Below, piece by piece: positions 1 to 9,368 of a DNA stretch of 64,000 nt. Made by a program: the position numbers and the translations under genes. The notes under the pieces are model-generated. The model searched no databases, had not been told where the DNA came from, and saw nothing but the letters and a program-made list of their open reading frames with translations. The stretch comes from Nostoc sp. 'Peltigera membranacea cyanobiont' 210A (GTDB taxonomy: Bacteria > Cyanobacteriota > Cyanobacteriia > Cyanobacteriales > Nostocaceae). The first letter of the stretch is position 1; each line of letters opens with the position of its first letter. The stretch spans positions 68,378-132,377 of the forward strand of contig NZ_NOLJ01000010.1 of NCBI RefSeq assembly GCF_002246015.1, given 5' to 3'.

Positions 1-52
1 GTAGCCTAGCAGCAGCAAAGGTGGTATTAATGCCCACAACACTAGAGATAAA

Positions 53-475
53 TCAACCACTCACCTGAGCGATCGCTGTACGGTGACGGTGGGTATTGTT
101 GGTGATAGTGGGAGTTTGGAAACCCGCTTCAACAATAGCTTGCTCAATGTCCAAAGCAAAATATTCATCTAAATACGGTTCAGTACTTTTGAGCAAAGTC
201 AAAATGTAGGCTGGCATTTTCTTGTAAACTTCAGATTTGGGATTCATATCCATGATTGCCAAGTAGCCACCCGGACGCAACACGCGCCGCATTTCAGCTA
301 AAATCTGTCGGGTTGCTGATTGGGGTAATTCGTGGCACATCAGGAAAATGGAAACTAAATCAAATGAGGCATCAGGTAGCCCGGTAGATTCAGCTTGGGC
401 ATGAAGCCAGTTAATTTTAGCTTGACGTTGCCCAGCGCGGTAATTGGCAACAGCTAAAAAATAGGGAGAGGTTGA
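53..475 (-). CDS. SAM-dependent methyltransferase, C-terminal exon (gene split by group II intron)
   Basis: This is the downstream half of a class I SAM methyltransferase whose upstream half lies at 2698-3204. It carries the post-motif-I part of the Rossmann fold: SPYFLAVANYR directly after the motif I acid, then DASFDLVSIFLMCHELP (motif IV-like) and RRVLRPGGYLAIMDM (motif VI-like), which is how family members continue after GLDL. The spliced protein would be about 307-309 residues, a normal length. The exact 3' splice point is uncertain by about six bases: family alignment favours GLDL joined to SPYF (exon from 469), while an intron ending in AC gives 475. An open frame reads back into the intron (to 502), but its first residues are intron sequence. 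Substrate unknown; membrane or lipid-like substrates are possible but not shown. Confidence 0.85.
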   Translation of the reverse strand, partial: STSPYFLAVANYRAGQRQAKINWLHAQAESTGLPDASFDLVSIFLMCHELPQSATRQILAEMRRVLRPGGYLAIMDMNPKSEVYKKMPAYILTLLKSTEPYLDEYFALDIEQAIVEAGFQTPTITNNTHRHRTAIAQVSG

Positions 476-511
476 GTCGATGAGGGATATTATTCCCTGC
501 ACCTCTCAGTT

Positions 512-545
512 AAATCTGGGCGTGCGACTTTCACCGCACCCAGCT
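512..545 (-). ncRNA. Group II intron domain V (with domain VI following)
   Basis: On the minus strand a 34-nt hairpin opens with AGC, has the stem AGCTGGGTGCG paired to CGCACGCCCAGATTT with a bulge, and a GTGAAAGT apical region, matching the catalytic domain V layout. Immediately 3' (about 476-510) is a second hairpin, with AGGGA pairing to TCCCT, in the domain VI position. Confidence 0.8.
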
Positions 546-555
546 TCCGATGTTC

Positions 556-2139
556 TCAGCTTGCGCTTTTGCTCATGTGTTTGTAATCGTGGCAACTCTC
601 ATGAATTGCTTCCAGATTATTTTTCTTCCAGTTGGGGTGATTTCCATCGATGTGATGCAGATTAATCCGTTCTTCATCGATGAATTTTAAACCGCAGGAA
701 GCACATCTATGGTTTTGCTTCTTAAGAGCAATAGAAGTTGTTCCGCCGTCATAGAGTTTACTTTTGCGTTCGCTCCAGTAGGCTGTATCTCCGTCATAGG
801 GGGATTTTACTCCTTTGACCATGACGTGTTTATTTTCGGAGTAGGGAACCGTTGGGAATGCTTTGTCTAGTAATTTCTTGCTAGAGTAGCGATTTTGATT
901 GGTTTCCTTGTTAAATACCCTGTAAGCTCTTGTTTCGATGTGGTATAGCGAGTTTCTAGACCCGTCCATCTTGCAGAACTTATGGTAATTTCTCCAACCT
1001 CTAACTACCGGGGCTAATATTTCAGCCTTTTTGGTAGCACCATAATTCGAGTTGTTGACGATGTGTTTTACTTTCTTACGGAACGCTTTGAAGTTATCTA
1101 CTGAGGGAATACATCTAAACTTTCCGTTTTTCTGGACTTTAAAGTGCCAGCCGAGGAAATCAAACCCATCTGTCGCGGCGGTGACTTTGGTCTTCTTTTG
1201 GCTTACATTCATTCCGCGTTTGCGGAGGAACTCGCTGATTCTTTCAAGTATCTCTGTCGCATCATCTTGGGGGCGGAGTATAATAACCATGTCATCCGCG
1301 TATCGGATTGATGGCTTGACAATTCTCTTTTCTGGAGTGTTGTCTGTGATACTTCCACCGGATTTGTATCCGATATGGTATCTATGTATACTCTCAATCC
1401 CGTTGAGTGCAATATTTGCTAGTAATGGGCTGACCACTCCCCCTTGTGGGGTTCCTTGTTCAGGAAATTCTGGATTTACCCCTGCCTTGAGGCATCGGAA
1501 TATACCGAGTTTTAGTCCTTTAGGGGCAATGAGTTCGTCCATTATTGCTGAGTGGTTAATCCTGTCGAAGCATTTTTCGATATCGAGTTCGATGACTCGT
1601 TTTTCTGTTCCATTGGATTGGGAGCGAAGGTTATTAAAGATGTGGGTTTGTGCATCGTGGGCAGAGCGCCCAGTTCTGAACCCGTAGCTCCTGGCGTGGA
1701 AGGTGGCTTCGTGTGCTGGTTCGAGTGCATATTTTGCGAGGCATTGCCAAGCTCTGTCCGCGATGGTTGGTATCTTAAGCATTCTGGTAGTCCCGTCCTT
1801 TTTGGGGATGGGGATTTCCCGTAGTCCCTGATGCTTCCAATTTCCACTGTTCATTTTCAGTAGTTCTTCAAGGTTGAAGCGTTCCATGAATGAGAGGGAT
1901 TTCTTCCCATCAATACCAGCCGTCTTTTTGCCAGCATTTAGCTGAGATACAAGTCTAATTGCAAGAAATCGAGCCGAGGTGGATTTTAGAATAAGCTTTT
2001 GTAGTGACCTAGCTTTCCGCTTGTCTCCAACTTGAACAGCTTTATACACGCGCTTTTGAAGGCGGAAAAGGTTACGGCGGAATTTCTTCCACGGTAACGC
2101 TCTCCAAGATTCACTAGTTTTGTAACTGTGTCTAATCAT
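556..2139 (-). CDS. ltrA: Group II intron reverse transcriptase/maturase with HNH endonuclease
   Basis: The intron-encoded protein promotes splicing (maturase), copies intron RNA into DNA and nicks target DNA for retrohoming. The fingers/palm RT domain includes TPQGGVVSPLLANIALNG and the active-site RYADDMVIIL. A maturase/thumb (domain X) follows around RGWRNYHKFC. The C-terminus is an HNH nuclease with CASCG, a central LHHIDGNHPNWKKNN and ESCHDYKH. About 527 residues, full length for cyanobacterial intron proteins. I start at 2139 because an AGAGAAGAG ribosome site sits just upstream and the MIRHSYKTSESW opening looks family-like; the frame extends to 2181. It appears intact, so the element may still be active. 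Confidence 0.93.
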   Translation of the reverse strand: MIRHSYKTSESWRALPWKKFRRNLFRLQKRVYKAVQVGDKRKARSLQKLILKSTSARFLAIRLVSQLNAGKKTAGIDGKKSLSFMERFNLEELLKMNSGNWKHQGLREIPIPKKDGTTRMLKIPTIADRAWQCLAKYALEPAHEATFHARSYGFRTGRSAHDAQTHIFNNLRSQSNGTEKRVIELDIEKCFDRINHSAIMDELIAPKGLKLGIFRCLKAGVNPEFPEQGTPQGGVVSPLLANIALNGIESIHRYHIGYKSGGSITDNTPEKRIVKPSIRYADDMVIILRPQDDATEILERISEFLRKRGMNVSQKKTKVTAATDGFDFLGWHFKVQKNGKFRCIPSVDNFKAFRKKVKHIVNNSNYGATKKAEILAPVVRGWRNYHKFCKMDGSRNSLYHIETRAYRVFNKETNQNRYSSKKLLDKAFPTVPYSENKHVMVKGVKSPYDGDTAYWSERKSKLYDGGTTSIALKKQNHRCASCGLKFIDEERINLHHIDGNHPNWKKNNLEAIHESCHDYKHMSKSAS

Positions 2140-2697
2140 TTTCTCTTCTCTGGTTAGTGTATTCTGAACACCTCGAACCAATTACGGTTCGTCCTACCCG
2201 AATTGTGGGAATTCCGCTTCTCGTCTAGCCTACTTGGGGTTCGACTGCCCCTTGACCCACAACTCGTTTTTATTCGTTCCCTCGGAGAGATTGATTGTTC
2301 CGTTAGATGTAGCCATTTCGACTACTGGATTCCCTTGACTCTTGCCGTTACTGACTTAAATGTTCGGCGGGAATTATCTCCAGTGGGGTCAGGGATTTTG
2401 CGTTGCGCCCTGCCCGGGCTTTAAGTCGCTTTTCTAGGCTCTGTTTCATCATAGGAACTCCCTATTAGCGCCAGTGTCAACCCGCAACGGTCGTCTGATT
2501 GCGCCCTGTTCCCAGCTTCACTCTACAAGAACCGAGCTTGTTCGGTGTGGGCAGATAAGGAGTCAATTCTGAGTCTGAATGGCAGGACTTGCACCTGCAT
2601 CTGACCGAGAGTTCAGCCTTAATGACAGTAATCTGCTGTCGGACTGGCTTAGTTATGTACGGACTGATACCGTGATTCACTAAGCAACGAATCGCAC

Positions 2698-3204
2698 TAA
2701 GTCTAAGCCTGTAATTTTGGTATGGGGATAAATTTCTTGTAGGGCAAAACTACTCAAGCCAACACTACATCCTACATCCAAGATGTCTTGCGGCTCATGG
2801 GGAATTTGACTCTTCAGGATATTGTGGTAACTTTGACGGAGCATTGGATCGCCTTGCGCTTCTTCAGCCCTCTGCCAAATCTTAGCGTGGACAGCATAAG
2901 CAGCAGGTTCTACCTCAAAAGCAGCTTGCCAACTGAGATTTCCGGTTTCGTAGGCATGGAATGAGGTGACGTAGTAATCGGGGTAGGAAAGCTGAGGATT
3001 TTCTACTTGAGCAAGATCGTCCTTCCAATCACGCGCTTGTAGTGTTTCGACTTCTTGCGTCCAAGGCACACCAATTCTCTCGGCACGTTTAATCATCATT
3101 TGTCTAGCTTGATGCTTGGCTAGGTTAGCTAAAGGCTGGATTGCCAGTATGCCATTTACCAAGCGGGAAGCTAAACCAGGATTAGTGTTTACAGCAGCAG
3201 TCAT
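2698..3204 (-). CDS. SAM-dependent methyltransferase, N-terminal exon
   Basis: Upstream half (169 residues) of the methyltransferase interrupted by the intron. It has a helical N-terminal region followed by SAM-binding motif I, DILDVGCSVGLSS, and ends at the acidic loop GLDL where the intron enters. Without splicing, translation runs a few codons into the intron (VRFVA) and stops, giving a truncated protein lacking most of the fold. Family members carry this roughly 100-residue N-terminal extension, so the start at 3204 is credible. Confidence 0.87.
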
Positions 3205-3313
3205 AAATCAGTTTGCATTTAACAGCCTTTTCTACTTATGACATAGTTACTGGAGGCGAGTCTAGATGCAAATTGAAAAACATTCTGGGGAATGGGGAGT
3301 GAAGAAGGGAATA

Positions 3314-3422
3314 GGTTACAGGTTATAGGGTAGAGAGTAAAGGTTATTCTCTATCATCTGTAATCTAAAACAGTTTCCCCATCTCGCATCCAAAAGGTTA
3401 TTCCCTATCACCTGTAACCTGT
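3314..3422. repeat. Inverted plus direct repeat cluster downstream of the DUF3352 gene
   Basis: The 17-mer at 3314-3330 (GGTTACAGGTTATAGGG) is the reverse complement, with one mismatch, of 3403-3419, so about 106 bp can fold into a long hairpin. A block at 3340-3366 also recurs as a direct repeat at 3393-3422. This AT-rich GGTTACAGGT/ACCTGTAACC type of repeat looks like a dispersed intergenic element, not a gene; it could also act as a transcript end. Confidence 0.6.
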
Positions 3423-3446
3423 CACCTAATCCCCATGCCCCATTCC

Positions 3447-5123
3447 CTATTTTGCAGTGGGCTTAAGAGCTAACAACATCTCTAATTCACTGGTGGATTT
3501 ATCAGGGCTAATAGCGGTAAAACCAAAACCACGAATGGAATTCAAAATGGTGATGGTATCAGCGTTAGATGATACAAAACTATTGATCAGGGACACAGTT
3601 TTAGTTTTATCCATATCTAGGTAGAAATAGCCGCCATTGGGCTTTTGCAAAGAACCAGTTACGGCTTTGAAAGCGTCGCTAGTGTCAAGAGATGGATTTT
3701 TGCGATCGCTAACTGCGTCAGCAATGGGGCCACCAATAGCTACAAATACAGTATCTTGATCCAGCCAACCATGTGCCAATAAAGCTCCTTGTCGAGGAAT
3801 TTGCCATTCAGTTACGTCTTTCCCACCGATATTTCTGTTGGCGATGTTGATTTGTTGGGTTTTTGCAAGAGTATCCAATTTTGTCAAGGTGGCTTCGGCA
3901 GTTTTGCGATCGCTAGTATCAAATACTAAAGCACCTCCAAAACCAACACTCGCTAATACTCCTTGATTTGATGGAATCGCACCAAAGGCAAATTCCCCAT
4001 TCATCCAGCCAAAAATATCCTTATCTAGGTCTATATTGGCGAATTTCAGTTGTCCTCGCGCTTGTTCCAGAGCTTGCTTCATTTCTGGATAATCTTTTGA
4101 CTGCTCTACCAGCACTTCCCAACCACGGCTGATACCATTTCCGCTAATCAGAGCAAAGGTATCGGCAGGAAATTGCCCGACTATATTCCCAGGACTTGAT
4201 TGATACTGAAATTTATTTAATTGCGGATCTAAATTAGCGATCGCTTTTACCCGCACTCCCGCATCATCAACACCAACACCCGCTACTACAGATTTTATCT
4301 GCTTCAATTGCGTCAGGGTTTGTGGAGGTAACTGCTTTGCCTGCGGATTTCCAGCGGTTAATTGCTGTATCATCCCGGCATAGTCTGGTACATAAATTTG
4401 GGCGAGGCTGTTTTTAACATCCACTCCTTTAAGAATGCTGCTAGCACCTTCTTTACTGGCAAAAGAAGACTGTCCCTTAAACGTATCAATTGCTTTTTCT
4501 ACAGCTTGCTTTTCGGAGGCTAATACCAACTGACTATCATTTAAAACTACGCTATACGTCGGCTTACCATTTTGTGTAGTTTCGACAATTTTTTGACCTT
4601 GATAGTCAGATTCCTGTAATTTCACCCCTTTTTGTGACTTTAATTTGTTAGCAAAATTCAACGCGCTGAGTTTGTCCTTGATTCCCACCACTATCAGGAT
4701 ATTTGATCCCTGCTGTAAATTTGTTGGTACATTAGGTGCCCCAGAGGGCACGTTTAACTGTGCCGGTTTTACAGGATTTGGTGGCAGTACAGCAATCATG
4801 ACACCACCAGCCCAAGGCTTTATGTCTTTTTCATAAGAAATGTTACTGTCACTGAACATTTGCTTATTGAAATCTTCCAGACCTTTTGCTACTAACTTTT
4901 GTGCTTCTGGAGTGCCAAACTGCTGTAATTTTGCCCAGGCTTCAGAGTCATTAGTAATATAAGTTGCCATCAGTGCTGTTGAAGGCACTACTTTAGCACT
5001 GCCTAGAGCGTCTGAACTACCTCCTGGTGAGCCTTTAAAGTACGTGTAAGCCGCTATACTTCCTGCGACAACGACGGCAGCACCAACAGCAGGAATGAGA
5101 AATTTTGATTTACTTTCAGGCAT
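3447..5123 (-). CDS. DUF3352 domain-containing protein
   Basis: A 558-residue protein of a family widespread in cyanobacteria and without a known function. A short basic N-terminus is followed by one hydrophobic segment (about residues 9-28) and a small Gly/Ser-rich linker, so it is probably anchored in the cytoplasmic or thylakoid membrane with the bulk outside the cytoplasm. The rest is a soluble beta-rich region characteristic of DUF3352 (VPSTALMATYITND near the start, the middle FALISGNG, the end GGYFYLDMDK). No catalytic motif is visible. It is transcribed alone; an 1.1-kb gene-free stretch lies upstream. Confidence 0.88.
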   Translation of the reverse strand: MPESKSKFLIPAVGAAVVVAGSIAAYTYFKGSPGGSSDALGSAKVVPSTALMATYITNDSEAWAKLQQFGTPEAQKLVAKGLEDFNKQMFSDSNISYEKDIKPWAGGVMIAVLPPNPVKPAQLNVPSGAPNVPTNLQQGSNILIVVGIKDKLSALNFANKLKSQKGVKLQESDYQGQKIVETTQNGKPTYSVVLNDSQLVLASEKQAVEKAIDTFKGQSSFASKEGASSILKGVDVKNSLAQIYVPDYAGMIQQLTAGNPQAKQLPPQTLTQLKQIKSVVAGVGVDDAGVRVKAIANLDPQLNKFQYQSSPGNIVGQFPADTFALISGNGISRGWEVLVEQSKDYPEMKQALEQARGQLKFANIDLDKDIFGWMNGEFAFGAIPSNQGVLASVGFGGALVFDTSDRKTAEATLTKLDTLAKTQQINIANRNIGGKDVTEWQIPRQGALLAHGWLDQDTVFVAIGGPIADAVSDRKNPSLDTSDAFKAVTGSLQKPNGGYFYLDMDKTKTVSLINSFVSSNADTITILNSIRGFGFTAISPDKSTSELEMLLALKPTAK

Positions 5124-6224
5124 TTTGTTATCCTCTTTTGCTCAGATTGTCACCGAGATTTATACAAGTGTCACTGTAGAGTTTTCGGATTTATAATAAT
5201 TTCCGCTAATCCATCGTTAGACTAACCCATGACAAAAGGATTCAGCCGCACACTCATTGGCAAGCTGCACGTCTACCTCCCACTTGCAGAAAATTATTGC
5301 TTTTGACATCTTTGATGGGATATTAATCATAAAAATTCTCTGTTAAACGTGATGTCTCAATTAGCAAACAATCCAACTTAAAAGTGATTTTTCACCACAA
5401 ATGGTGTTTCTGCAAATTAAATACATAGCAATCCTATCTGATTTGTAAAAATTGCAAGGGTAAGATTCCCGACAACTCTTATGAAGTTGAGAATCTCATT
5501 GTTTACGCATGATTTCAGATTGCTATAGCACTTGGATCTCGCAGTCCATCTATACAGCAAACAAGCTAGCGATGTCTGCGACGGGCTACGCCTACGCCGA
5601 TTTGTTAAAGAAGTGAAGAGGATTTAACAAGCGCAACGTCAATCTACAAGCGTTCCCTCTGAATCGACGTTTACGGGCACTCGCCAGTATGGGAGTTTTT
5701 ACGGAGACAGAAATCTGTTATTGTACTCTCACACAACTGGTATCCTGCATTTAGTTTCAACTCCAGTTGGTATTTACTGATAAAATTAGTAATCCTACAA
5801 ATTAGCGGTCTAAAATTACTCTCAAAAATACTTCAACCAGATGAGGAGCGAATCTGCAAATGATATGTTGTTCATTTTAAACAAAATAGCGTGTTCAGCA
5901 GCAAGCTATCCTAAAGTTATAAAAATAATTAGGAGTATTTGTACTTAATGAGAATCTATTGAGGTGCAAGAGACTCTTGACTCAATGCCAAAAAAGTGCA
6001 GAACATCACCAAAAGTAAATGCGGCAGGGATATGGAAAAAATCCCAGGATCGGTAGCCAATCTTCGGAAGTTCGGATGAGATTAATTTCAATCCCCAATC
6101 CCAAAGGAGAGTTCTCACCTCCATAATGCCCTGTTGATTTGGTAAATACATCAAACACCGCTATTTTACTTAACTACATCCAACCAAGCCAGACTTTTCA
6201 GGATTACAAGGTCAGTAAGCATCA
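5124..6224. other. Gene-free region (1.1 kb) with one dispersed repeat
   Basis: The divergent promoters of the DUF3352 gene and the M1 aminopeptidase must lie here. At 5569-5598 there is a copy of the GC-rich repeat built on GGGCTACGCCTACGCC, common between Nostoc genes and unlike the AT-rich surroundings. A 69-codon minus-strand frame at 5945-6154 has no recognisable features and is probably non-coding. I see no RNA gene by eye. Confidence 0.5.
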
Positions 6225-8867
6225 ATGTCGCAGTCTTATTTTGATACAGAGAATAACGGACACAAACCTTTTGAGTTACCGGGAGCAAGACCACACTACA
6301 ACCCCGATCGCCCCGGACAGGTAGAGCATATTTTTCTCGATCTCAGCTTGGATATCCCCAAGCAAAGCTATCAGGGCAGTTGTAGCATTCGCCTCTTGCC
6401 AATCCGTAATGGTATTGATCGTTTGACTTTGGATGCTGTCAACCTAAATATCGAGTCTGTGCAGGTGGACGAAGTACCACAAAATTTTGACTATGACGGG
6501 GAACAGCTTTCTATTCAACTTTCTGAAGCAACCCAGATTGGTCAACGCTTGCTGATTGCGATCGCCTATTCGGTGGCAAAACCGCAACGCGGTATTTATT
6601 TTATTCAACCAGATAAGCACTACCCAAACAAGCCTACTCAAGTTTGGACTCAAGGCGAAGACGAAGACTCTCGCTTTTGGTTCCCCTGCTTTGACTATCC
6701 AGGACAACTATCTACTTCGGAAATTCGCGTCCGCGTTCCCAATCCTCTTGTAGCAATTTCCAACGGCGAATTAGTTGACACCACAGAAGATGGTGATTAC
6801 AAAGTCTATCATTGGTTACAGCAACAAGTTCATCCTACCTACTTGATGACTTTAGCAGTAGGTGATTTTGCTGAAATTAGAGATGACTGGAAGGGTAAAG
6901 CTGTCACCTACTATGTAGAAAAGGGACGGGAGGAAGATGCTAAACGCAGCATGGACAAAACTCCCAGGATGATCGAATTTTTGAGCCAAAAATATGGTTA
7001 TCCATACCCTTTTCCGAAATACGCCCAAGTTTGCGTCGATGACTTCATCTTTGGCGGCATGGAAAACACTTCCACAACACTGTTAACAGACAGATGTTTG
7101 CTGGATGAACGCGCCGCCTTAGATAACCGCAACACTGAAAGTTTAGTTGTCCACGAACTCGCGCACCAGTGGTTTGGTGATTTGGTGGTGATTAAGCATT
7201 GGTCTCATGCTTGGATTAAAGAAGGGATGGCTTCTTACTCTGAGGTGATGTGGACAGAACAAGAATATAGTCTAGAAGAAGCAGCTTACTATCGTTTATT
7301 GGAAGCTCGTCGTTACTTAAGTGAAGATAGCAGTCGTTATCGCCGTCCAATGGTAACGCACGTTTACCGAGAAGCTATTGAACTTTACGATCGCCACATC
7401 TACGAAAAAGGATCTTGTGTATATCACATGATTCGGGCCCAATTGGGAGATGAGTTGTTTTGGCAGGCAATTCAAACATTTGTCCAAGATAATGCCCACA
7501 AAACTGTAGAAACAGTAGACTTACTCAGGGCGATCGAAAAGGCAACCGGACGTAATCTTTTGTTCCTGTTTGACCAATACGTTTATCGTGGTGGTCATCC
7601 CGATTTTAAAGTAGGTTACTCTTGGGATGGAGATGCTAATTTAGCAAAAATTACAGTCACTCAAACCCAAGCTGATGAAGGTAAAAATGGCAGTAAGGAT
7701 TTGTTTGATTTAAAAATACCTATTGGTTTTGGCTATACCCAACAGGAAGAAGTGAGGAGTGAGGAATTAGGAGTTAAAAATAATTCCAAACTGATAACTC
7801 CTAACTCACAACTCAAAACTTTCACCGTCCGGGTGAATGAACGCGAACAAAGCTTCTACTTTCCCCTAGAAAATAAGCCCCAATTTATTAGCTTTGATGT
7901 TGGAAATAATTACCTAAAAACAGTAACTTTAGAATATCCAATCGCGGAGTTAAAAGTACAGTTAGAATTCGATCCCGACCCGATTTCGCGTAGTTATGCA
8001 GCAGCAGCTTTGGCGAAAAAAGGTGGGTTAGAAGCAATCATTGCACTGTCTGCATCACTAAAAAATGACCCATTGTGGGGTGTGCGGGTGGAAGTGGCGA
8101 AACAACTAGCCCAAATCAATTTAGATCAAGCCTTTGATGGCTTAATTCCTGGGTTAAAAGATAAAAATGCTTATGTGCGACGAGCTGTAGTGGAAGCACT
8201 TACTCAATTCAAAACTGCTGAAAGCTATAAAGTTGTGAGAGGGTTAGTGCAAAAGGGAGATGCCAGTTATTACGTGGAAGCAGCAGCTGCTCGTGTTATC
8301 GGGGCGATCGCCTCATCAAACTTGGAAGAAAAACCCAAGGAAGACAAGGTATTAAAGCTGCTAAAAGGCGTTTTAGAAGAAAAGGCGGGTTGGAATGAAG
8401 TCGTGCGGAGTGGGGCGATCGCCGGTTTAGCTGAATTCAAAACTTCGGAAGCAGCTTTAAATCTGCTAATCGAATACACCAAACTCGGTGTACCACAACC
8501 CCTACGTTTAGCCACAATTCGCGCTTTAGGAAAGATTTCTGTTGGTCAAAGTCCGGCTAATTTGGAACGGATTTTAGAAAAATTAACAGAACTAGCCAAA
8601 GAAAGCTTCTTTTTAACGCAAGTGTCGGTAGCAGCAGCATTAGGACAAATGGAAACACCCAAAGCAGTGGGGATTTTGCGATCGTTAGCTGAACAAACAG
8701 CTGATGGGCGTGTACGTCGCTCTGCTGAAGAAGAAATTTCCAAGGTGCAAAAAAACATTGGTTCAGAAAAAACCCTGCGTCAATTGCGTGAAGATTTCGA
8801 TCAACTCAAACAACAAAATCAGGAATTGAGAAGCCGTTTAGAAAACTTGGAGGCCAAATCTAAATAG
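6225..8867 (+). CDS. M1 family zinc aminopeptidase with C-terminal HEAT-like repeats
   Basis: An 880-residue zinc metallopeptidase expected to remove N-terminal residues from peptides in the cytoplasm. The exopeptidase motif is FGGMENTS (about 276-283), the zinc site is HELAH (310-314) with the third ligand Glu about 19 residues later in IKEGMASY. The N-terminal beta-domain, the catalytic domain (to about 460), a beta-sandwich domain and a long helical repeat region (about 580-840: SRSYAAAALAKKGG, DKNAYVRRAVVEAL, RRSAEEEI) follow in order, ending in a short coiled coil. Residues about 506-535 are encoded by a repeat-like insertion (7750-7829). The start fits the family opening at residue 15 onward; an AGG-type ribosome site is weak. 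Confidence 0.92.
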   Translation: MSQSYFDTENNGHKPFELPGARPHYNPDRPGQVEHIFLDLSLDIPKQSYQGSCSIRLLPIRNGIDRLTLDAVNLNIESVQVDEVPQNFDYDGEQLSIQLSEATQIGQRLLIAIAYSVAKPQRGIYFIQPDKHYPNKPTQVWTQGEDEDSRFWFPCFDYPGQLSTSEIRVRVPNPLVAISNGELVDTTEDGDYKVYHWLQQQVHPTYLMTLAVGDFAEIRDDWKGKAVTYYVEKGREEDAKRSMDKTPRMIEFLSQKYGYPYPFPKYAQVCVDDFIFGGMENTSTTLLTDRCLLDERAALDNRNTESLVVHELAHQWFGDLVVIKHWSHAWIKEGMASYSEVMWTEQEYSLEEAAYYRLLEARRYLSEDSSRYRRPMVTHVYREAIELYDRHIYEKGSCVYHMIRAQLGDELFWQAIQTFVQDNAHKTVETVDLLRAIEKATGRNLLFLFDQYVYRGGHPDFKVGYSWDGDANLAKITVTQTQADEGKNGSKDLFDLKIPIGFGYTQQEEVRSEELGVKNNSKLITPNSQLKTFTVRVNEREQSFYFPLENKPQFISFDVGNNYLKTVTLEYPIAELKVQLEFDPDPISRSYAAAALAKKGGLEAIIALSASLKNDPLWGVRVEVAKQLAQINLDQAFDGLIPGLKDKNAYVRRAVVEALTQFKTAESYKVVRGLVQKGDASYYVEAAAARVIGAIASSNLEEKPKEDKVLKLLKGVLEEKAGWNEVVRSGAIAGLAEFKTSEAALNLLIEYTKLGVPQPLRLATIRALGKISVGQSPANLERILEKLTELAKESFFLTQVSVAAALGQMETPKAVGILRSLAEQTADGRVRRSAEEEISKVQKNIGSEKTLRQLREDFDQLKQQNQELRSRLENLEAKSK
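7750..7829 (+). repeat. Intergenic-type repeat inserted in frame within the aminopeptidase gene
   Basis: The DNA here reads GTGAGGAGTGAGGAATTAGG then GATAACTCCTAACTCACAAC, the near-palindromic AGGAGTTA/TAACTCCT sequence that in these genomes normally sits between genes (compare AATAACTCCTAACTC at 24080-24094). It keeps the reading frame and adds about 25-30 residues to a surface loop between conserved domain segments. Confidence 0.65.
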
Positions 8868-9368
8868 CACTACATGACAATTAAAAGCAGGTAATTGGTA
8901 ATTGTGGCAAAGCTATTAACAATTACCAAGGTTTTAGTTGATACTGTAATTTTATTGTGGACACATAAAATATTTTATTTTCCACTTAAATCACAGGTAT
9001 AAATAAACATAGTATCAAGATCCCCGACTTATGTTAGAAGCCGGGGATCTTTATGTTGTAAGCGGTTACTGAGTTTCAATTTGCATATATAGATACATAT
9101 TTATATTTATATAAATTAAAGTTAAGAAAAGATAAAATCATCTAAAAGTTGGATAAGTAGTTGTAGTTTTATAAAGTATAATTAAGAAAAAGATAAACAA
9201 ATCTAGGCAGTAACGGATGCTAAAATCGCGTCGAACACTATCCCCAAAGGGTAGAGTTCTAGTTGTTTTAGATAGAAGACTACCGCTATCCTGCAACTTA
9301 CAACTAACTTGTAGGTCAGGAGAAAAACAATCATTGTAAATTTTTCAGTTGAAGAGGCAAAAAAAGGC
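8868..9368. other. Gene-free region, 500 bp, AT-rich
   Basis: Holds a hairpin pair (GGTAATTGT/ACAATTACC, about 8900-8940), the GATCCCCG terminator-like repeat at 9017-9052, then an AT-rich tract before the UbiB-family gene. No credible coding frame. The sequence just before 9369 (about 9210-9320) is less AT-rich and may hold the promoter and leader. Confidence 0.5.
9017..9052 (+). terminator. Hairpin AAGATCCCCG...CGGGGATCTT
   Basis: A 14-bp stem with a single mismatch and a short loop, followed by TATGTTG rather than a strong T-run. It could end the aminopeptidase transcript, but this stem sequence also recurs as a dispersed Nostoc repeat. Confidence 0.5.

Larger units (their letters stand above)
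476..2697 (-). mobile_element. Group II intron with maturase ORF
   Basis: A retroelement inserted in sense orientation in the methyltransferase gene. The 5' boundary is clear: the upstream exon ends GGCTTAGACTTA (Gly-Leu-Asp-Leu) and the intron begins GTGCG, the group II 5' consensus. Near the 3' end there is a 34-nt domain V-like hairpin with an AGC triad and a GAAA-containing loop (512-545), followed by a domain VI-like hairpin. The element is about 2.2 kb and its ORF sits in the domain IV position. Because it is sense-oriented and both exons remain open and collinear, splicing would restore the methyltransferase. The 3' end could be 470 rather than 476. Confidence 0.88.

Noticed and set aside
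2203..2680. Open frames in the 5' part of the group II intron
   Set aside because: They lie in intron domain I-III RNA sequence and have no protein-like character or homology I can see.
5945..6154. 69-codon minus-strand frame upstream of the aminopeptidase
   Set aside because: No motif, no ribosome site of note and no partner. Treated as non-coding.
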